A DNA stretch of 64,000 nucleotides from NCBI RefSeq assembly GCF_014697475.1, contig NZ_JACJRV010000002.1, positions 185,515 through 249,514 on the forward strand. The letters run 5' to 3'. Positions 36,146 through 45,353 of this stretch are shown piece after piece (within the stretch, counting starts at the first letter, position 1; each line of letters opens with the position of its first letter). The notes under the pieces are model-generated. The model worked only from the letters and a program-made list of their open reading frames with translations, ran no database searches and was not told the DNA's origin. The stretch is from Nostoc sp. FACHB-152. Its GTDB lineage: Bacteria > Cyanobacteriota > Cyanobacteriia > Cyanobacteriales > Nostocaceae. Made by a program: the position numbers and the translations under genes.

Positions 36146-37684
36146 ATGTCCAGTGCTGTTATTGACAAAAGTAAATCTCGTGTTGTGGTGATTGGTGCAG
36201 GTATTGGAGGACTGACGGCTGCGGCATTATTAGCGCATCGTGGCTACAGCGTTTTAGTCCTTGACCAAGCCATTGTACCGGGAGGCTGTGCTTCTACATT
36301 TAAGCGTCAAGGGTTCACTTTTGATGTCGGTGCAACTCAAGTAGCCGGGTTGGAAGCAGGTGGAATTCACCACCGCATCTTTTCGGAACTAGAAATTGAT
36401 TTACCAGCAGCTACTCCTTGCGACCCTGCTTGTGCAGTTTATCTCCCAGGGGAAACCACGCCTATTAATGTTTGGCGCGACCCAGATAAATGGCGGGAGG
36501 AACGACAACGGCAGTTTCCAGGAAGTGAACCTTTCTGGCAGTTATTAGCGACTTTATTTGATGCTAGTTGGGAATTCCAAGGGCGTGACCCAGTTTTACC
36601 GCCGCGTAACTTGTGGGACTTGTGGCAGCTAGTTCAAGCAGTACGTCCCAATACTTTTATGACTGCGCCTTTCACGTTGTTGACGGTGGGTGATGCCTTA
36701 AGGTTATGCGGAGTGGGTAATGACCAGCGTTTGAGAACGTTTTTAGATTTGCAATTGAAGTTATATTCTCAGGTGAGTGCGGAAGAGACAGCGTTACTAT
36801 ATGCAGCAACGGCATTGAGTGTGTCGCAATTACCCCAGGGATTGTATCATCTGCAAGGTAGTATGCAGGTGTTAAGCGATCGCCTAGTCGCAGCATTAGA
36901 AAGAGATGGTGGGCGGTTATTAATGCGTCATACCGTCGAACAAATCAAAGTTGAAAACGGCAAAGCCACCGCTATTGTCATCAGAAACCAGAAAACAGGC
37001 GAAGTCTGGACAGAAACAGCCGACCATGTAGTAGCTAACGTGACAGTCCAAAACCTAGTGCAACTATTGGGCGACAAAGTTCCATCAGGTTACAAACAGC
37101 GCGTAGAAAAACTACCACCAGCATCAGGGGCATTTGTTGTGTACTTGGGTGTAGATGCCAGTGCCATTCCTGTAGATTGTCCGCCCCACCTGCAATTTAT
37201 GTATGATGCCAACGGCCCCATAGGCGAGAATAATTCCCTGTTTGTTTCCGTCAGCCATCCTGGTGACGGCCGCGCACCCCAAGGTAAAGCGACAATTATT
37301 GCTTCTTCCTTCGTTGATTATCAACAATGGTGGCAGACTCCAGATTATCAAGGGCTGAAACAACAATATACCCAAGAAGCGATCGCTCGTCTCAACCAAT
37401 ATTTTTATCTCAAACCCGAAACCATCATTTATCAAGAAGCCGCCACACCCCGCACCTTTGCCCATTACACAGGGCGCGATCGCGGTATAGTTGGGGGCAT
37501 CGGTCAAAGAATACCCACTTTTGGCCCCTTTGGTTTCGCCAACCGCACACCGATTAATTCCCTGTGGTTAGTTGGCGACTCCACCCATCCCGGCGAAGGT
37601 ACAGCTGGAGTGAGTTATTCCGCATTGACAGTAGTTAGACAAATTCAGGCAGAAAGAAACAAGGCAATAGGTAATAGGCAATAG
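36146..37684 (+). CDS. crtD: CrtD-like carotenoid C-3',4' desaturase (FAD-dependent)
   Basis: 512 residues. N-terminal FAD-binding GAGIGGLTAAALLAHRGYSV (17-36), then VPGGCASTFKRQGFTFDVGA as in phytoene-desaturase-type enzymes, and the C-terminal LWLVGDSTHPGEGTAGVSYS that closes the FAD site. In cyanobacteria this branch (CrtD, Slr1293 type) introduces the 3',4' double bond of myxol during myxoxanthophyll synthesis; related CrtO/CrtISO proteins differ in detail, so the exact reaction is inferred. The last ten residues (KAIGNRQ) come from a GGCAATAG tandem repeat. Membrane-associated in the family. Single gene. Confidence 0.75.
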   Translation: MSSAVIDKSKSRVVVIGAGIGGLTAAALLAHRGYSVLVLDQAIVPGGCASTFKRQGFTFDVGATQVAGLEAGGIHHRIFSELEIDLPAATPCDPACAVYLPGETTPINVWRDPDKWREERQRQFPGSEPFWQLLATLFDASWEFQGRDPVLPPRNLWDLWQLVQAVRPNTFMTAPFTLLTVGDALRLCGVGNDQRLRTFLDLQLKLYSQVSAEETALLYAATALSVSQLPQGLYHLQGSMQVLSDRLVAALERDGGRLLMRHTVEQIKVENGKATAIVIRNQKTGEVWTETADHVVANVTVQNLVQLLGDKVPSGYKQRVEKLPPASGAFVVYLGVDASAIPVDCPPHLQFMYDANGPIGENNSLFVSVSHPGDGRAPQGKATIIASSFVDYQQWWQTPDYQGLKQQYTQEAIARLNQYFYLKPETIIYQEAATPRTFAHYTGRDRGIVGGIGQRIPTFGPFGFANRTPINSLWLVGDSTHPGEGTAGVSYSALTVVRQIQAERNKAIGNRQ

Positions 37685-37843
37685 GGAAGAGGATTTGACT
37701 TGTTTGTTTCATTCATTGCGGTGGTGTGCCGCCAGTGCAGATGCGCCTAAGAAACACAGGCCTCTAGCCCCATCTTCCAGCCAACGTATTTGAAACAACA
37801 GATAAACACTGATAAATTAGCAGTGTCTATCTGTGTTTAACTA

Positions 37844-38212
37844 ATGAATTACGACACAGCCCGTAAATTGCTGATATCTCAAACAATCACAACTGAAGAC
37901 AACCCTGATGCTTTATTGATGCGGATGAAGCAGGGAAAACCACCTGTTCCTGGCCAGATTACCTCAATTTTGTTGGCATTAAAAGTTTTGTTTGAAGCCC
38001 TCAAAGATGTACCCAGCCTAGACCGAGAATTAATTTATGCGCTTTATCAGTTAGGTGTAAAGACGCAACATTTATATGTAGCTGGACGCAAAGCTGGGGT
38101 AGATTGGCCGCCGCTACTTAAAGAAGATTTAATTAGAATTTCTCTGGCTACGGAAAGTATTTTTTCTGGTGTATGGCAAACCCCGCCATCTGGAGGCTTG
38201 GGCGGGGGATAA
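37844..38212 (+). CDS. Conserved cyanobacterial protein, unknown function
   Basis: 122 residues, helical and cytoplasmic. It contains DNPDALLMRMKQGKPPVPGQ, ITSILLALKVLFEALKDV and LDRELIYALYQLGVKTQHLY. Close relatives in Nostoc-type genomes are sometimes labelled dethiobiotin synthetase, but no P-loop or biotin-pathway motif is present and I do not accept that name. The terminal SGGLGGG is translated from a G-rich repeat, so the original end may have been a little different. Confidence 0.6.
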   Translation: MNYDTARKLLISQTITTEDNPDALLMRMKQGKPPVPGQITSILLALKVLFEALKDVPSLDRELIYALYQLGVKTQHLYVAGRKAGVDWPPLLKEDLIRISLATESIFSGVWQTPPSGGLGGG

Positions 38213-38215
38213 AGT

Positions 38216-38827
38216 TCAACGAGTTTGCAATTCTGTGAGTAATTTATTTACATCAGTTTTGAGTAAAACTGTCATTTGTCCAGTAAAAGCTTTACCGTTT
38301 CGAGGTTTAGCTATTTCTATCCAATAAGCATAGCGATCGCCCACACGTAATTGTCCCTGTAAAGCTTCTTTAATCGGAGTTTTCGCAAAACGAGCCGAGT
38401 TGACTTCACCTTGGCTAGGGTAGTCATAGGCCACTTGAGCTTGATTAAAATCTTGATAGATATCGTAGCCGTAAATCACCCGCAAAGATTCTTGCAAGCG
38501 TTGAAAGCTCATGCCGTTAATAGCATCATACATAGCCAAGCGTTCATAACGAATCCGGCTGCGGTCTTTGGAAAACTCCACCTTACCCGGAGGTAACACC
38601 GAAGCTTGAAAAGTAAAGCGTTGGGCGGCTGTATCACTCTTCTGAACATACAATTTTTCGCCACTTCCAGGACGCAATGTAGGATGGGCGTTCATCCAAG
38701 TAGTAACTTCTTCCGTACTTTGCCCTGGTAAAGCATTGGCTGGATAATCAAAACCTATTCCCACGCCCAGCCAGGGAACTAGAGAACAAGACAAAATTAA
38801 AGCATTAACCAAAGATTTTTTTAGCAT
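38216..38827 (-). CDS. Secreted protein of unknown function
   Basis: 203 residues. Signal peptide about 1-33 (LVNALILSCSLVPWLGVGIG, then FDYPANA). The mature protein begins LPGQSTEEVTTWMNAHPTLR and has aromatic-rich strands (RYERLAMYDAINGMSFQRLQ; YGYDIYQDFNQAQVAYDYPS). No catalytic residues stand out. Probably periplasmic. Converges with the preceding gene with only 3 bases between stops, so there is no room for a separate terminator. Found in related cyanobacteria by impression only. Confidence 0.7.
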   Translation of the reverse strand: MLKKSLVNALILSCSLVPWLGVGIGFDYPANALPGQSTEEVTTWMNAHPTLRPGSGEKLYVQKSDTAAQRFTFQASVLPPGKVEFSKDRSRIRYERLAMYDAINGMSFQRLQESLRVIYGYDIYQDFNQAQVAYDYPSQGEVNSARFAKTPIKEALQGQLRVGDRYAYWIEIAKPRNGKAFTGQMTVLLKTDVNKLLTELQTR

Positions 38828-38966
38828 TTTTATATTCGGGACTCACACGGAAATTGCCCAGTTATGGGTTAAATATAGTTTTCCCGTTTTATTGTGAGAT
38901 TATTTCAATTTTGTTACGAATGGGTATTTCACCTTATAGAAACAAGCAATTTCGCATCTCTACTTC

Positions 38967-38999
38967 AGATCCCCGACTTCTTAAACAAGTCGAGGATCT
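38967..38999. repeat. Dispersed hairpin family A, copy 4
   Basis: AGATCCCCGACTT (38967-38979) and AAGTCGAGGATCT (38987-38999) pair with one mismatch. It lies between divergent genes, so it is not a terminator here. Confidence 0.7.
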
Positions 39000-39116
39000 A
39001 GCTATTTGCTGAAATAACTTTTGTATCAATTTAGTTTCAATTTTGGAAACAACCTGAACAATAACTAGAGAAACAGGCTAGCTTAGTGTATAATTTACTG
39101 CCGCACACTAATAGCT

Positions 39117-40067
39117 ATGGTAAAAGAATTAGCAATTCGCACCTGTGGATTAATTAAGCAATTTGAGCGGCATATAGCCGTTAATGATGTTGATTTAGAA
39201 ATTCAGGCGGGTGAAGTATACGGACTAATTGGCCCAAATGGCGCGGGTAAAACAACTCTCATCCGAATGTTGGCGACAGCTGAGGAACCAACAACGGGTG
39301 AGATTTATATTAATGGCGATCGCATGGTACGTGGCAAGAGTAATGCAACTATCAAGCGTTATCTTGGTTACTTACCCGATGACTATCCTCTGTATGAAGA
39401 TTTGACAGTTTGGGATTACTTAGACTATTTTGCGCGTCTGTATCGTTTGCGAGAACCACGCCGCACTCAACGTCTGCATGAAGTTTTAGAACTTATCCAA
39501 CTGGGTAATAAACGCAACAGTCTGATTTCTACCCTGTCGCGGGGGATGAAGCAGCGATTGAGTTTAGCACGCACCATCATCCATGAGCCAATTTTACTAT
39601 TACTAGACGAACCTGTATCTGGACTTGACCCCATCGCCAGGATGCAGTTCCGCGAAATTATCAAAGCGTTGCAAGAAGCTGGGATGACAATCTTAATTTC
39701 TTCCCACGTTCTTAGCGACTTAGCAGAATTATGCACTTCTATTGGCATTATGGAACTGGGTTTTTTGGTAGAAAGTGCCTCACTCCAACAACTGTACCAA
39801 CGCCTCGCACGTCAGCAAATTGTGTTGTCAACATTGGGGAAAGTAGACGCAGTTATTAGCGAATTGCGAAATCATCCTTTAGTGGAAGAATGGGAAATTC
39901 TTCCTAGTAAAAATAGCATCCGAATCAACTTTTCTGGAAACCAAGAAGCTTGTGCGGAATTTTTGCGATCACTTATTCAAGCTGGCATTCCCGTGAGCGA
40001 TTTCCATTGCACTCAAGAAGATTTAGAAACTATTTTCCTCAAGATGGGTCATAAACAAGCATCCTGA
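39117..40067 (+). CDS. ABC transporter ATP-binding protein
   Basis: 316 residues. Walker A GPNGAGKTT (39-47), signature LSRGMKQRLSLAR (variant of LSGGQ), Walker B ILLLLDEPVSGLD and the H-loop ISSHVLSDL: a full ATPase of the ABC-2/drug-exporter type (CcmA/NatA-like). It has a C-terminal extension of about 90 residues. The two permease genes follow at once (34 and 94 bases) on the same strand, so it probably powers both as one exporter. Substrate unknown. Confidence 0.92.
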   Translation: MVKELAIRTCGLIKQFERHIAVNDVDLEIQAGEVYGLIGPNGAGKTTLIRMLATAEEPTTGEIYINGDRMVRGKSNATIKRYLGYLPDDYPLYEDLTVWDYLDYFARLYRLREPRRTQRLHEVLELIQLGNKRNSLISTLSRGMKQRLSLARTIIHEPILLLLDEPVSGLDPIARMQFREIIKALQEAGMTILISSHVLSDLAELCTSIGIMELGFLVESASLQQLYQRLARQQIVLSTLGKVDAVISELRNHPLVEEWEILPSKNSIRINFSGNQEACAEFLRSLIQAGIPVSDFHCTQEDLETIFLKMGHKQAS

Positions 40068-40101
40068 AACATTATCTGCATACATTTAGAGAATTTCATC
40101 T

Positions 40102-42012
40102 ATGTACCTTAATCTATTAGACAGAATAGGCAACTGGAATCCACAATTTTTTCGAGAAATTAAAGGTCGCCTTAAAGGTTTTAACGTCTTATTATCCTTA
40201 GCCATTTCTTTTGTTATTCAATTAATCCTTTTTCTTTATCATATTGGACAATATCCTAATGATAAATATCCTATGAGTGGGAATTATTGTAATTTGAGTA
40301 AAGGTTATGAACAACAACTAAGTTCAGTTTCCCAACTCATCGAACAAGTTCAGCAAAAAATTAATTTTTATAGCGGTAACAAAAAATATGATATAGCAAT
40401 AACTCAACAATTCAAAACAGAACTAGTATCTCTACAAGCACAAAAAGAGCAGTTAAATGATACATTGTATAAACAATCTTGCCCCATTGAGCAATTAAAC
40501 ATCCAAATATGGTGGCAAGACCACTGGCAATACATTTTTCTGACGCTATGTGTAGTCTTTATCTATACTCTTTTAGTAGCAGGCACTTATTTATTAGTAA
40601 ATAATTTAGGACAAGAAGAACGCGGTGGTACTCTAAATTTTATCCGTCTCAGTCCTCAATCAGAAGCCAGTATTTTGATTGGCAAAATGCTAGGAGTACC
40701 AATTGTTATTTATCTGATGATTGTTGCTGCTATTCCTTTACATCTATGGTCAGGATTTTCGGCAAAAATTGCTTTAAGTTCCATTTTTAGCTTTTATATA
40801 GTTCTGGCTGCTAGTTGTTTCTTTTTCTATAGTGCAACACTATTATTTGGCTTGCTGAACCCTTTGTTTAGTGGGTTTCAACCTTGGTTAGCTAGTGGTG
40901 TAGTTATGGTCTTTTTGATGATAACCATGCAGATGTCATCGTATAATCAAGACCTCCACAATACAGCAACTTGGTTAAGGCTGTTAAGCCCTTTTGATAT
41001 GACCAAGTATTTGTTCCCAAGTTTAATGCAAGCAGGTAGCCCATCTACAGTACAAGATGTACAGTTTTTCTATCTACCAATAGCTAAAAATTCAAACACT
41101 TTTTTGGGAATTCATTTATTGAACTATGGTGTTGGGTCATATTGGATTTGGCAAGCATTAAAGCGACGCTTTCGTAGTTCTAATGCGACACTAATTAGCA
41201 AAACTCAGAGTTATTTACTAGTAACTTGCGCTCAGATAGTTTTTTGGGGATTTACTCTGCAATATACGAAAAACTATTGCCCATATAACCCTACATATCA
41301 ACCCAAGAACTGCTATTACGATTTAAATTACCAGATAAGTCAAAATTTTAGCTTTTTAGTATTCTTCAACTTAGTTCTACTATTGGGCTTACTGGTTATT
41401 TTGTCTCCCCATCGTCAACAAATACAAGATTGGGCAAGATATCGTCATCAAGAAGCTGCTAGTCATAATAATGTTAAAAATAACTCTTGGTGGCGAGATT
41501 TAATTTGGAGTGATCATAGTCCTGTAATAATAGCGATCGCAATTAACCTTATGATGGTTACCATTCCGTACTTAATTTGGATTGTTATGGCTCCAGCTTT
41601 AAATATTAACCATAACAACAGCATAGATTGGGTAAACAGTATTGGCAGAATGAAAGCTCTTTTAGGAGTGCTTTTATTTATGTGTATGATGATGATTTAT
41701 ACGACCATAGCTCAGAGAATGCTATTACTAAAAACACCTAAGCGTGCATTATGGGCAATTGGAACTATCGGTTTAGTGATGTTTACTCCACCGATAATTT
41801 TAGGAATGTTAGAAATCACGCCCCAAACTAATTCTTTCTTATGGCTATTTTCTACATTCCCTTGGTTAGGAATAGAAAACTCAGCAACAACAACAGTTTT
41901 TATGGCATTTTTGGCTGAGTTAACTGTTTTAGGATTGTTAAATTTACATTTGACCAATCAGGTTAAATTAGCAGGAGAGTCAGCTACAAAAGCATTATTA
42001 GCGGGGCGATAA
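40102..42012 (+). CDS. ABC-2 type permease, large
   Basis: 636 residues with many membrane helices (about 12) and a hydrophilic loop at about 60-135 rich in Gln. The block LNFIRLSPQSEASILIGKML GVPIVIYL is shared with the next gene. It begins NPQFFREIKGRLKGFNVLLS, the same as the paralogue's NPQLFRELKGRLKTRNILLA. Both permeases end with LKxAGESATKxLLA. Tandem duplication is evident. Together with the upstream ATPase this makes a putative exporter; family members act on lipids, antibiotics or peptides, but none is indicated. Confidence 0.85.
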   Translation: MYLNLLDRIGNWNPQFFREIKGRLKGFNVLLSLAISFVIQLILFLYHIGQYPNDKYPMSGNYCNLSKGYEQQLSSVSQLIEQVQQKINFYSGNKKYDIAITQQFKTELVSLQAQKEQLNDTLYKQSCPIEQLNIQIWWQDHWQYIFLTLCVVFIYTLLVAGTYLLVNNLGQEERGGTLNFIRLSPQSEASILIGKMLGVPIVIYLMIVAAIPLHLWSGFSAKIALSSIFSFYIVLAASCFFFYSATLLFGLLNPLFSGFQPWLASGVVMVFLMITMQMSSYNQDLHNTATWLRLLSPFDMTKYLFPSLMQAGSPSTVQDVQFFYLPIAKNSNTFLGIHLLNYGVGSYWIWQALKRRFRSSNATLISKTQSYLLVTCAQIVFWGFTLQYTKNYCPYNPTYQPKNCYYDLNYQISQNFSFLVFFNLVLLLGLLVILSPHRQQIQDWARYRHQEAASHNNVKNNSWWRDLIWSDHSPVIIAIAINLMMVTIPYLIWIVMAPALNINHNNSIDWVNSIGRMKALLGVLLFMCMMMIYTTIAQRMLLLKTPKRALWAIGTIGLVMFTPPIILGMLEITPQTNSFLWLFSTFPWLGIENSATTTVFMAFLAELTVLGLLNLHLTNQVKLAGESATKALLAGR

Positions 42013-42106
42013 GTCAGCAGCTAGTAATTAGAGGTTAGACATCACTCATAAATATCTAGCCTCTTAAAGCATAAATCATCACTAATCATTGAGAGTAATA
42101 GTGTCC

Positions 42107-43807
42107 ATGCAAAATTTTATCAACCAATTAGGTAACTTGAATCCACAGCTATTTAGAGAACTGAAAGGTCGCCTTAAAACCCGAAACATTTTGTTAGCAA
42201 CCACTATATCTTTGCTGGGTCAATTTATCTTATTTATGTCTTTCCTAACCCAGATACCTGCAAGTTCGCGTGTGTTGAACATATCTGCCCATAGATATTG
42301 TACAGGTGCAGCAGAATATGGTTCATCCCAATGCCTCAGAGATGGATTAGATAATATCATTATTAACTGGCAATTGTGGTCGTTTGATGCCTTTAATTGG
42401 CTGAGTATTATCGCTGGCTTTGGATTATTAGTAGCAGGAACATATTTCCTCATTCATGATTTAGCTACTGAACAAAGGCGAGATACGCTTAATTTTATCC
42501 GCCTTAGTCCCCAATCACCACAAAGTATTTTATGGGGAAAAATGCTTGGGGTTCCTATTCTATTTTATGTTGCGGTACTAGTAGCAATTCCGTTACATTT
42601 ATGCTTAGGTTTAAATGCTCAACTCCCATTAATTCAAATTTTGGGTTTTTATGCAGCAATACTTGGTGCTAGTTTTTTATATTTCAGTGCTGCATTGCTA
42701 TTTGGTTTAGTTGGTTCTTGGCTAGGAAGTTTTCAAGCTTGGTTAGGTAGTGGCACATTATTAGGTTATCTCATATTTACTAAACAAGCGATCGCACCTA
42801 ATTTTTCTACTGATACTCCAGTTACTATACTTGGGCTACTTAACCCATACTTTTTGATTCCCAATGCTGAAATTGAGCGTCAATTTATCAGCGATATCCC
42901 GCAATTCACTGGCTTTAGTTGGTTTCTGTTCCCATTAGGAGATAATTTCGCTCTGACTGTTTGCTTTGCTTTATTGCTTTATTTTGCTGGTGCATATTTT
43001 ATTTGGGAATCTTTGCAGCGTTGTTTTCAAGGTTCTACCACTACAATCTTAAGTAAAAAGCAGAGTTATTTACTGACGGCTTGCTTTACTCTCATCACTT
43101 TAGGCTGTGCTAATTGGCAAAAATTAGTTTTTACTAACGAAACTGGCAATTATTTGCTGCAAGAAAATATAGCACTTCTAATGGTTTTAGACTTTGGGCT
43201 ATTTTTATATTTAATTGCAGCCGTCAGCCCTAGCCGTCAAACACTACAAGAATGGGCGCGTTATCGACACATTTCTTATATCCAAGGAACTAAACGTAGT
43301 AGTTTAATCTATGATTTAATTTGGGGGGATAAAAGTCCGGGAATTTTAGCGATCGCCATTAATGCAGCAATCGCAATTACAGGTTTATCATTCTTGGTTT
43401 TAATTTCTCAAGCCAGCAACGATAATAAACTAAATGGCTTAATTGCATTGTCTTTTGCTGGTAGTTTAGCCGTAATTTATGCAGCTTTAACGCAATTAAT
43501 TTTGTTCATGAAAAATGAGCAACGGCTATTATGGGCAAGTGGAGTACTAATTGCTGTCATTGTATTACCACCAATCATATTAGCTCTGTTTTTCTCTAAT
43601 CCTAGTAATCACCCTATTGTCTGGCTATTCTCTGTCTTAGCCCCCATATTAGCTTTATCTCCCTCAGGAGACTATAAAATATCATTTGCACCTTTTCTGG
43701 CAATTTTAGGACATTTTACTATCACGGCTTTGTTGGTATCTCAACTAAGTCGAAAATTGAAAAAAGCAGGAGAGTCTGCAACTAAAGTATTGCTAGCGGT
43801 AAATTGA
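42107..43807 (+). CDS. ABC-2 type permease, large (paralogue)
   Basis: 566 residues from ATG 42107 (MQNFINQLGNLNPQLFRELK); a GTG at 42101 or TTG at 42089 is possible but less likely. Roughly 12 membrane helices, without the long Gln-rich loop of the partner. Shares the start, the LNFIRLSPQSPQSILWGKML block and the C-terminal motif with the upstream permease, so the two likely form a heterodimer with the ATPase. Followed by a strong UUCG-loop terminator, which ends the operon. Confidence 0.85.
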   Translation: MQNFINQLGNLNPQLFRELKGRLKTRNILLATTISLLGQFILFMSFLTQIPASSRVLNISAHRYCTGAAEYGSSQCLRDGLDNIIINWQLWSFDAFNWLSIIAGFGLLVAGTYFLIHDLATEQRRDTLNFIRLSPQSPQSILWGKMLGVPILFYVAVLVAIPLHLCLGLNAQLPLIQILGFYAAILGASFLYFSAALLFGLVGSWLGSFQAWLGSGTLLGYLIFTKQAIAPNFSTDTPVTILGLLNPYFLIPNAEIERQFISDIPQFTGFSWFLFPLGDNFALTVCFALLLYFAGAYFIWESLQRCFQGSTTTILSKKQSYLLTACFTLITLGCANWQKLVFTNETGNYLLQENIALLMVLDFGLFLYLIAAVSPSRQTLQEWARYRHISYIQGTKRSSLIYDLIWGDKSPGILAIAINAAIAITGLSFLVLISQASNDNKLNGLIALSFAGSLAVIYAALTQLILFMKNEQRLLWASGVLIAVIVLPPIILALFFSNPSNHPIVWLFSVLAPILALSPSGDYKISFAPFLAILGHFTITALLVSQLSRKLKKAGESATKVLLAVN

Positions 43808-43856
43808 GAAATAGCTAGTACAGAAACTCAATTTACCTAAGTGAACTTTATGAAAT

Positions 43857-43882
43857 AACCCGCTTCGGCGGGTTTTGCTTTT
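43857..43882 (+). terminator. UUCG-tetraloop terminator
   Basis: AACCCGC (43857-43863), loop TTCG, GCGGGTT (43868-43874), then TTGCTTTTTT. A textbook rho-independent terminator ending the ABC exporter operon. Confidence 0.92.
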
Positions 43883-43962
43883 TTAGAGGGAATTCTAATT
43901 GCTAAGGCTGAGTCTACCAAAATCAGCAATAATAACTTAAAGTCAGCTACCAACAGTCAACC

Positions 43963-44721
43963 ATGCCGCAAAATCGCCAAATTGCTGTTGAATTCCGCGA
44001 TGTCAGCTTTAGCCGTAACCATCGCAATTTAGTATCTAATCTCAATTTCTCTATCTATCAAGGAGAAGCTTTAGTATTACTTGGACGTAGTGGTAGTGGC
44101 AAAACCACGACAATGAAGTTAATTAATCGTCTATTTACGCCAACAAAAGGTGAGGTAATATTTGATGGCATTTCTACAAATCAATGGGATGAAATTAAAC
44201 TGCGGCGCAAGATTGGATATGTAATTCAAGAAACTGGTTTATTTCCTCATTTCACTGTAGAACGCAATATTGGTTTAGTCCCTAGTTTAGAAGGATGGAA
44301 ACCAAAACAAATAAAAATGCGAGTTAGTGAATTGTTGCAATTGGTAGGTTTAGATCCCGTACAGTTTGCTGGGCGTTATCCTCATGAACTTTCGGGAGGG
44401 CAAAGGCAAAGGATAGGCGTAGCAAGGGCTTTAGCCGCAGATCCCCCAGTTTTATTGATGGATGAACCCTTTGGCGCACTTGATCCCATTACCCGCTTAG
44501 AATTGCAACAGGAGTTTCGACGGTTACAGCAAGAACTAGGTAAGACTGTGGTTTTTGTCACCCACGATATTCAAGAGGCTTTTGTTTTAGCATCAAGGAT
44601 AGGTTTAATGTCTGACGGAGAACTGCTAGTATTAGGGACAAAGGAGGAATTTCTGCGATCGCAACATCCAGAAAGCCTAGCTTTTATTCAATGTCTGCGT
44701 TCTCTGCAAGACAATTTATGA
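43963..44721 (+). CDS. Osmoprotectant-type ABC transporter, ATP-binding subunit
   Basis: 252 residues. Walker A GRSGSGKTT (41-49), Q-loop IQETGLFPHFTVERN, signature LSGGQRQRIGVARAL, Walker B VLLMDEPFGALDP, H-loop FVTHDIQEAF. This is the OpuCA/ProV-like branch for glycine betaine, choline or related quaternary amines. The C-terminal CBS pair of many OpuCA proteins is absent (252 residues), so ionic-strength sensing through CBS cannot apply. It is coupled to the permease by a 4-base ATGA overlap. Substrate inferred from the binding protein downstream. Confidence 0.9.
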   Translation: MPQNRQIAVEFRDVSFSRNHRNLVSNLNFSIYQGEALVLLGRSGSGKTTTMKLINRLFTPTKGEVIFDGISTNQWDEIKLRRKIGYVIQETGLFPHFTVERNIGLVPSLEGWKPKQIKMRVSELLQLVGLDPVQFAGRYPHELSGGQRQRIGVARALAADPPVLLMDEPFGALDPITRLELQQEFRRLQQELGKTVVFVTHDIQEAFVLASRIGLMSDGELLVLGTKEEFLRSQHPESLAFIQCLRSLQDNL

Positions 44722-45350
44722 AAGACTTTTTCCTTATCAAGTATGCCCCAGAAATTTTTCAGCACACGCTAGAACATCTATTTTTGGTAGGCATTGCTAT
44801 CACAATTGCAACACTTATCGGCATTCCTTTAGGGATTTTAATCACGCGTCAAACTCGCCTACGCCAACCAATTCTCGGTATTGCCAATGTATTGCAAACT
44901 ATTCCAAGTTTGGCACTATTTGGTTTACTAATTCCTGTACGTGTAATTGGTGGTATTGGTGTTGTGCCAGCAATTGTAGCTTTGACTTTATATTCTTTTC
45001 TGCCGATAATTCGTAACACTTACACAGGAATTACAAGTGTAGATCCAGCGATTATTGAAGCTGGCAGGGGTATGGGTATGACTGATCAACAATTGTTGTT
45101 ACAAGTCGAACTGCCTTTAGCTATAGGTGTAATTTTAGCTGGGGTAAGAGTCGCCACAGTCATCGCTATTGGAATTGCCACTATTGCTGCCGCCATTGGT
45201 GCTGGTGGTTTAGGCGTGTTTATTTTTCGCGGAATTGCAGTGGTGAATAATGATTTAATTTTAGCTGGGGCAGTGCCAGCCGCTATTATTGCATTATTTG
45301 CAGATTGGCTAATTGGTTTGTTTGAAAAAAAATTGAAAATCAAAGTTTAA
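44718..45350 (+). CDS. Osmoprotectant-type ABC transporter, permease subunit
   Basis: 210 residues from ATG 44718 (MKDFFLIKYAPEIFQHTLEH), which overlaps the ATPase stop as ATGA; an ATG at 44691 is a possible longer start. Five or six membrane helices with the binding-protein-dependent loop around GRGMGMTDQQLLLQVELPLA (EAA motif) as in OpuCB/YehW. It should form the channel dimer in the cytoplasmic membrane. The binding-protein gene starts 4 bases after its stop. Confidence 0.9.
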   Translation: MKDFFLIKYAPEIFQHTLEHLFLVGIAITIATLIGIPLGILITRQTRLRQPILGIANVLQTIPSLALFGLLIPVRVIGGIGVVPAIVALTLYSFLPIIRNTYTGITSVDPAIIEAGRGMGMTDQQLLLQVELPLAIGVILAGVRVATVIAIGIATIAAAIGAGGLGVFIFRGIAVVNNDLILAGAVPAAIIALFADWLIGLFEKKLKIKV

Positions 45351-45353
45351 AAA

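Noticed and set aside
37844-38212. Dethiobiotin synthetase
   Set aside because: Length and motifs do not fit: no P-loop and no biotin-pathway neighbours, so I keep it as unknown.
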